Below the pieces are notes generated by a model that saw nothing but the letters and a program-made list of their open reading frames with translations, did not search any database and was not told the DNA's origin. From contig JAFTIV010000086.1 of assembly GCA_017456685.1 (NCBI GenBank), forward strand, positions 1 to 8,198: DNA of 8,198 nucleotides. Reading direction: 5' to 3'. The translations under genes and the position numbers were made by a program. This DNA is from Clostridia bacterium (lineage in GTDB: Bacteria; Bacillota; Clostridia; Oscillospirales; CAG-272). Below, piece by piece: positions 5,406 to 8,198 of this stretch. How positions within the stretch are numbered: the stretch's first letter is position 1; each line of letters starts with the position of its first letter.

Positions 5406-5551
5406 CTTGAGTTAGACGGGTTTTGTTTTACCGCCCCCTTTAGAGTAAGGGGGGACAGCGTAGCAGGGGGGATTGTAAGCTACATTGGCTTATCATTCCG
5501 CACTCCGCACTCCGCATTTGCCTGTCATTTCGCACTTTCTTAATATAAAAC
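5406..5551. repeat. Non-coding stretch with G/C-rich hairpin and heptamer repeat
   Basis: No gene is supported. CCCCCTT (5434-5440) pairs with AAGGGGG (5447-5453) around a TAGAGT loop, and a second G6 run follows at 5466-5471. ATTCCGC, ACTCCGC and ACTCCGC stand in tandem at 5495-5515, a 7-bp period, with a decayed further unit ATTTCGC at 5528-5534. TAAGC/GCTTA can form a small hairpin at about 5477-5492. The content looks like a mosaic of dispersed intergenic repeats. Confidence 0.5.
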
Positions 5552-5578
5552 TCGGGCGGAATAGCCCGATTTATTTTT
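5552..5578 (+). terminator. Intrinsic terminator upstream of copA
   Basis: TCGGGC (5552-5557) and GCCCGA (5564-5569) form a 6-bp GC-rich stem with a GGAATA loop, followed by TTTATTTTT (5570-5578). It lies upstream of the copA promoter, so it ends the WYL-mntP transcript rather than attenuating copA. Confidence 0.75.
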
Positions 5579-5599
5579 GGAAAAAATAATAATATTGCG

Positions 5600-5628
5600 T
5601 TGACTTTTTTAGGAAAATGTGTTATCAT
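5600..5628 (+). promoter_or_regulatory. Sigma-A promoter for copA
   Basis: TTGACT (5600-5605) and TATCAT (5623-5628) are spaced by 17 bp. Transcription should start around 5634-5636, inside the palindrome described next. Confidence 0.75.
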
Positions 5629-5630
5629 AA

Positions 5631-5650
5631 CAGTTAGCAAGGGCTAACTG
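5631..5650. promoter_or_regulatory. Palindromic operator over the presumed copA transcription start
   Basis: CAGTTAGC (5631-5638) and GCTAACTG (5643-5650) are perfect 8-base inverted arms around AAGG. The site begins two bases after the -10 box, a classic repressor position. The GTTAGC/GCTAAC half-sites resemble DtxR/IdeR-family (Fe/Mn) boxes more than the CopY box (TACAnnTGTA) or the usual GC-rich CsoR site. It could also act as a 5' mRNA hairpin. The bound regulator is an inference. Confidence 0.6.
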
Positions 5651-5664
5651 AAAGGGGGTCGCTT

Positions 5665-8109
5665 ATGAAATTTGATATAACTGGAATGAGCTGTTCTGCG
5701 TGTGTTGCACGAGTAGAGAAGGCGGTTAGCGCGCTTGAGGGCGTTGAGAGCTGTTCTGTGTCACTTCTTACGAATTCTATGCTTGTAGAGGGCACGCTTG
5801 ATGCGTCTAAAATAATTTCCGCGGTTAGCGAGGCGGGCTATGGCGCGATAGAGGCAGATGAGAGCGCGGAAATTAGTGCCTCTCAATTTGAAAGCAAGGA
5901 AATACCAAGGCTTAAGCGCGCCCTTCTTTTGTCGGCAGGCTTCCTTGTGGTGCTTATGTATATCTCTATGGGTCACATTATGTGGGGCTGGTATTTGCCC
6001 TCGTTCCTTATGCACCCTGTCGTTATAGGCGCTCTCGAGGCGACTCTTGCCCTTATTGTAATGATTATAAACCGCAGGTTCTTTATAAGCGGTGCTAAGG
6101 CGGTAATAAGCCGTTCACCAAATATGGACACGCTTGTGGCACTCGGCTCTGGCGTTTCGTTCGTTTATAGTGTGTATCTCTACATTAGAATTATTTTAGG
6201 TGAGCATCACCTCTTACACGGGCTTTATTTTGAAAGCGCGGGAATGATAGTTACTCTTATCACCGTCGGCAAGCTTCTTGAGGCTATTGCCAAGGGTAAG
6301 ACAACCTCGGCTCTGCGTACGCTTATGGATATGAGCCCCAAATATGCAACAATTATAGAAAACGGAAAAGAGAGAGTCATTCGCGCAAGCGAGCTTCGCC
6401 CTGATGATATATTCATTGTAAAAAGCGGAGAGAGTATTCCTGCCGATGCCGTTATAATCGAGGGTAGCGCAAGCGTTGATGAATCATCGCTGACAGGCGA
6501 GAGTAATCCTGCCGACAAGGGCGAGGGTGACAGGGTCAGCGCATCTACAATTTGTGCCTCGGGATTTTTGAAATGTAAGGCGGAGCGCACGGGCGCAGAT
6601 ACAGCCTTTGCGCAGATTATAAAAACTGTTCAAAACGCAACCGCAACAAAGGCGCCCATAGCCAAAATAGCCGACAGAGTGTCGGGAATTTTCGTTCCAA
6701 GCATAATTACAATTGCTGTTTTAGTGAGCCTTTTGTGGCTTGCCATAGGCGGTGGAGCATCGCTTGCAATCACACACGCAATCTCGGTGCTTGTTATAAG
6801 CTGTCCGTGTGCGCTCGGGCTTGCAACCCCCGTTGCTATAATGGTAGGAAGCGGAGTGGGCGCAAGAGGTGGAATTCTCTTTAAGACCGCCGAGGCGCTT
6901 GAGCATACGGGTGGGGTAAAAATAGTCGCCCTTGACAAAACAGGCACTGTCACAACAGGTCAAATGCAGGTCGTTGGGCTTGAGGCACAGGGGATTGCCC
7001 CCGAGGAGCTTTTGTCGCTTGCCTCAGCGCTTGAGAGAAAAAGCGAGCATCCGATTGCAAGGGCTATAGTTGATTATGCCGAGCAAGGGGCGGTGCCGAC
7101 TCTTGAGGCACAGGGCTTTGAAAGCCTTGCAGGAAAGGGCGTTTTAGCGACCATAAACGGTGAAAGAGTAGTTGGCGGAAGGCTTGAGCTTGTGTCGAAC
7201 TATGCACACATACCCCAGCATATGATAGAAAAAGCGCAAGGTCTATCAAAGAGCGGACAGACAAGCCTGTACTTTGTAAGAGGTAGCGAGCCTATAGGAA
7301 TTATATCACTTAGCGACACCATAAAGCCCTCGAGCACAGAGGCGGTAAAATGGCTCAAGAAAAACGGATTTCGAGTTGTTATGCTCACAGGAGATAACGA
7401 GCATACCGCAAGGGCAATTGCCACAGAGGCGGGCATTGACGAGGTTGTAGCGGGCGCTCTGCCAAGCGATAAGGAGCAAAAAATAAGAGAGCTTCGCGCA
7501 GATGGTAGAGTAATGATGGTTGGAGATGGTGTAAATGATGCGCCAGCCCTTGCTGCCTGCGATATAGGCGTTGCAATAGGAGCAGGTACGGATGTCGCAA
7601 TAGACACCGCCGAGGTCGTTATTATGAAAAGCGAGCTGACAGATGTCTGTGATGCTATAAGGCTTAGTAAAGCTACGCTTAGAAACATAAAGCAAAATCT
7701 TTTCTGGGCATTTTTCTATAATGTAATTGCAATCCCGATAGCCTCGGGTGCGCTTTCGGGGCTTGGAATTGTGCTAAGTCCTATGCTTGGGGCGCTTGCA
7801 ATGAGCCTTTCAAGCGTATGCGTTGTAACAAATGCTCTAAGACTTAATCTCTTTAAGCCACTTTTTAAAAAAACTAAAAATGAAGAAATAGAAGCCGAGG
7901 AGGACGAAATGGTAACAGTAATAAGAGTAAGCGGAATGATGTGTCCGCATTGTGAAGCAAGAGTAAAGACAGCACTCGAAGCAATTGAGGGTGTAGAGAA
8001 GGCAACCCCAAGCCACAAAAAGGGCGTAGTAAAGGTAAAATTCGATGCGCCTGCAACTGTTTCTCAAATTAAAAGCGCAATCACTGAGGCGGGGTATAGC
8101 GCGGAGTGA
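5665..8109 (+). CDS. copA: Cu(I)-exporting P1B-1 ATPase with N- and C-terminal HMA domains
   Basis: The 814-residue inner-membrane pump exports Cu(I) at the cost of ATP. An N-terminal heavy-metal-associated domain (1-65) carries GMSCSAC (C10, C13). The pump core has TGES at 277-280 (actuator), C380-P-C382 in the metal-binding membrane helix, the phosphorylated D424 in DKTGT, H462-P463 in the nucleotide domain, TGD at 575-577 and GDGVND at 620-625. N678-x6-Y685-N686-x4-P691 and M713-x2-S716-S717 complete the Cu(I) subgroup signature. A second HMA domain, CopZ-like, occupies about 749-814 with GMMCPHC (C760, C763), after an acidic linker. Fusions of this kind are familiar in Firmicutes. The start has an AAAGGGGG site at 5651-5658, and the gene has its own promoter and operator. 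No csoR or copY is visible nearby. Inside the linker are an A7 tract (7867-7873) and an internal AGGAGG plus ATG. Confidence 0.96.
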   Translation: MKFDITGMSCSACVARVEKAVSALEGVESCSVSLLTNSMLVEGTLDASKIISAVSEAGYGAIEADESAEISASQFESKEIPRLKRALLLSAGFLVVLMYISMGHIMWGWYLPSFLMHPVVIGALEATLALIVMIINRRFFISGAKAVISRSPNMDTLVALGSGVSFVYSVYLYIRIILGEHHLLHGLYFESAGMIVTLITVGKLLEAIAKGKTTSALRTLMDMSPKYATIIENGKERVIRASELRPDDIFIVKSGESIPADAVIIEGSASVDESSLTGESNPADKGEGDRVSASTICASGFLKCKAERTGADTAFAQIIKTVQNATATKAPIAKIADRVSGIFVPSIITIAVLVSLLWLAIGGGASLAITHAISVLVISCPCALGLATPVAIMVGSGVGARGGILFKTAEALEHTGGVKIVALDKTGTVTTGQMQVVGLEAQGIAPEELLSLASALERKSEHPIARAIVDYAEQGAVPTLEAQGFESLAGKGVLATINGERVVGGRLELVSNYAHIPQHMIEKAQGLSKSGQTSLYFVRGSEPIGIISLSDTIKPSSTEAVKWLKKNGFRVVMLTGDNEHTARAIATEAGIDEVVAGALPSDKEQKIRELRADGRVMMVGDGVNDAPALAACDIGVAIGAGTDVAIDTAEVVIMKSELTDVCDAIRLSKATLRNIKQNLFWAFFYNVIAIPIASGALSGLGIVLSPMLGALAMSLSSVCVVTNALRLNLFKPLFKKTKNEEIEAEEDEMVTVIRVSGMMCPHCEARVKTALEAIEGVEKATPSHKKGVVKVKFDAPATVSQIKSAITEAGYSAE
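7898..8109 (+). other. Internal ribosome binding site and possible free CopZ-like product within copA
   Basis: AGGAGG (7898-7903) stands five bases before the in-frame ATG at 7909, which is Met749 of CopA. Initiation there would yield a 66-residue protein consisting of exactly the C-terminal HMA domain (MVTVIRVSGMMCPHCEARV...), the usual size of a stand-alone CopZ copper chaperone. The Glu-rich linker (EEDE) is encoded by purine-rich codons, so an SD-like string could arise by chance, but the match and spacing are ideal. This may be a working internal start or a relic of a former separate copZ gene. Confidence 0.4.
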
Positions 8110-8110
8110 C

Positions 8111-8198
8111 GGAGCGACACTTCGCAATGAAATCCGTCTTGCGACGGTTGAAATCTGCTTTGCAGATGAAATCGCTTCGCGGTGAAATCCAAAAAGCC
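8111..8198 (+). repeat. Hairpin-linker array, copy 2 (runs off right edge)
   Basis: Bases 8124-8198 are identical to 5320-5394 and the match may continue past the window. The array begins just after the copA stop codon. Its first hairpin differs from copy 1: GCGA-CACT-TCGC (8114-8125) instead of the AGAGC-type stem, but it is still a hairpin placed directly before the first TGAAATC linker. The shared part includes the CCGTC/GACGG, TCTGC/GCAGA and CGC/GCG stems. The element again lies 3' of a metal-efflux gene and in the same orientation. Confidence 0.85.

Noticed and set aside
5840..5910. E. coli-style frameshift site after the first HMA domain of CopA
   Set aside because: No slippery heptamer is visible where the N-terminal HMA domain ends.
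7862..7873. Programmed -1 ribosomal frameshift heptamer in the copA linker
   Set aside because: The in-frame codons TTT AAA AAA do not give a proper X XXY YYZ slippery site; simple A-tract slippage fits better.
7200..8127. Long minus-strand open frames opposite copA
   Set aside because: They are antisense shadows of a gene with full P-type ATPase motifs and have no start signals of their own.

Overview
The window looks like chromosomal DNA from a low-to-mid-GC anaerobic Firmicute, most likely an uncultured gut-type member of class Clostridia. The reasons are strong AGGAGG-type ribosome binding sites, sigma-A promoters with 17-bp spacers, a short clostridial rubrerythrin, a BspA-like leucine-rich surface protein, and a copper ATPase with a C-terminal CopZ-like domain. 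No species can be named from the sequence alone.

Layout from left to right. At 1-295 (minus) is the start of a calcineurin-like phosphoesterase that runs off the left edge. It is divergent from rubrerythrin (451-996, plus), and each gene has its own promoter in the 155-bp gap. After rubrerythrin come a structured 3' region, a terminator (1148-1172) and about 330 bp of non-coding repeats: two copies of a 68-bp direct repeat built on a 7-bp period, with a run of small hairpins between them. A G9 tract, an inverted repeat and a consensus promoter lead into a 630-residue secreted BspA-like protein (1615-3507), which ends at a strong terminator. A WYL-family regulator (3672-4685) and the manganese exporter MntP (4685-5272) form a tightly coupled pair. 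The next gap (5273-5664) holds an array of hairpins joined by a repeated TGAAATC linker, a G/C-rich hairpin, a short heptamer repeat, a terminator, and the promoter and palindromic operator of copA. CopA (5665-8109) is a Cu(I)-exporting P1B-1 ATPase with a heavy-metal-binding domain at each end. Directly after its stop codon the same 75-bp piece of the hairpin array begins again and runs to the right edge.

The genes share a theme of metal and oxidant handling: rubrerythrin (iron, peroxide reduction), MntP (Mn efflux) and CopA (Cu efflux). The window does not show that they are co-regulated. The most interesting points are: a well-placed AGGAGG plus ATG inside copA that could release a free 66-residue CopZ-like chaperone, next to an A7 tract where a one-base change in length would split the gene in two; the hairpin-linker arrays, whose first hairpin differs in sequence between copies but is kept as a hairpin; a DtxR-like palindrome over the presumed copA start site; and a WYL regulator translationally coupled to mntP.
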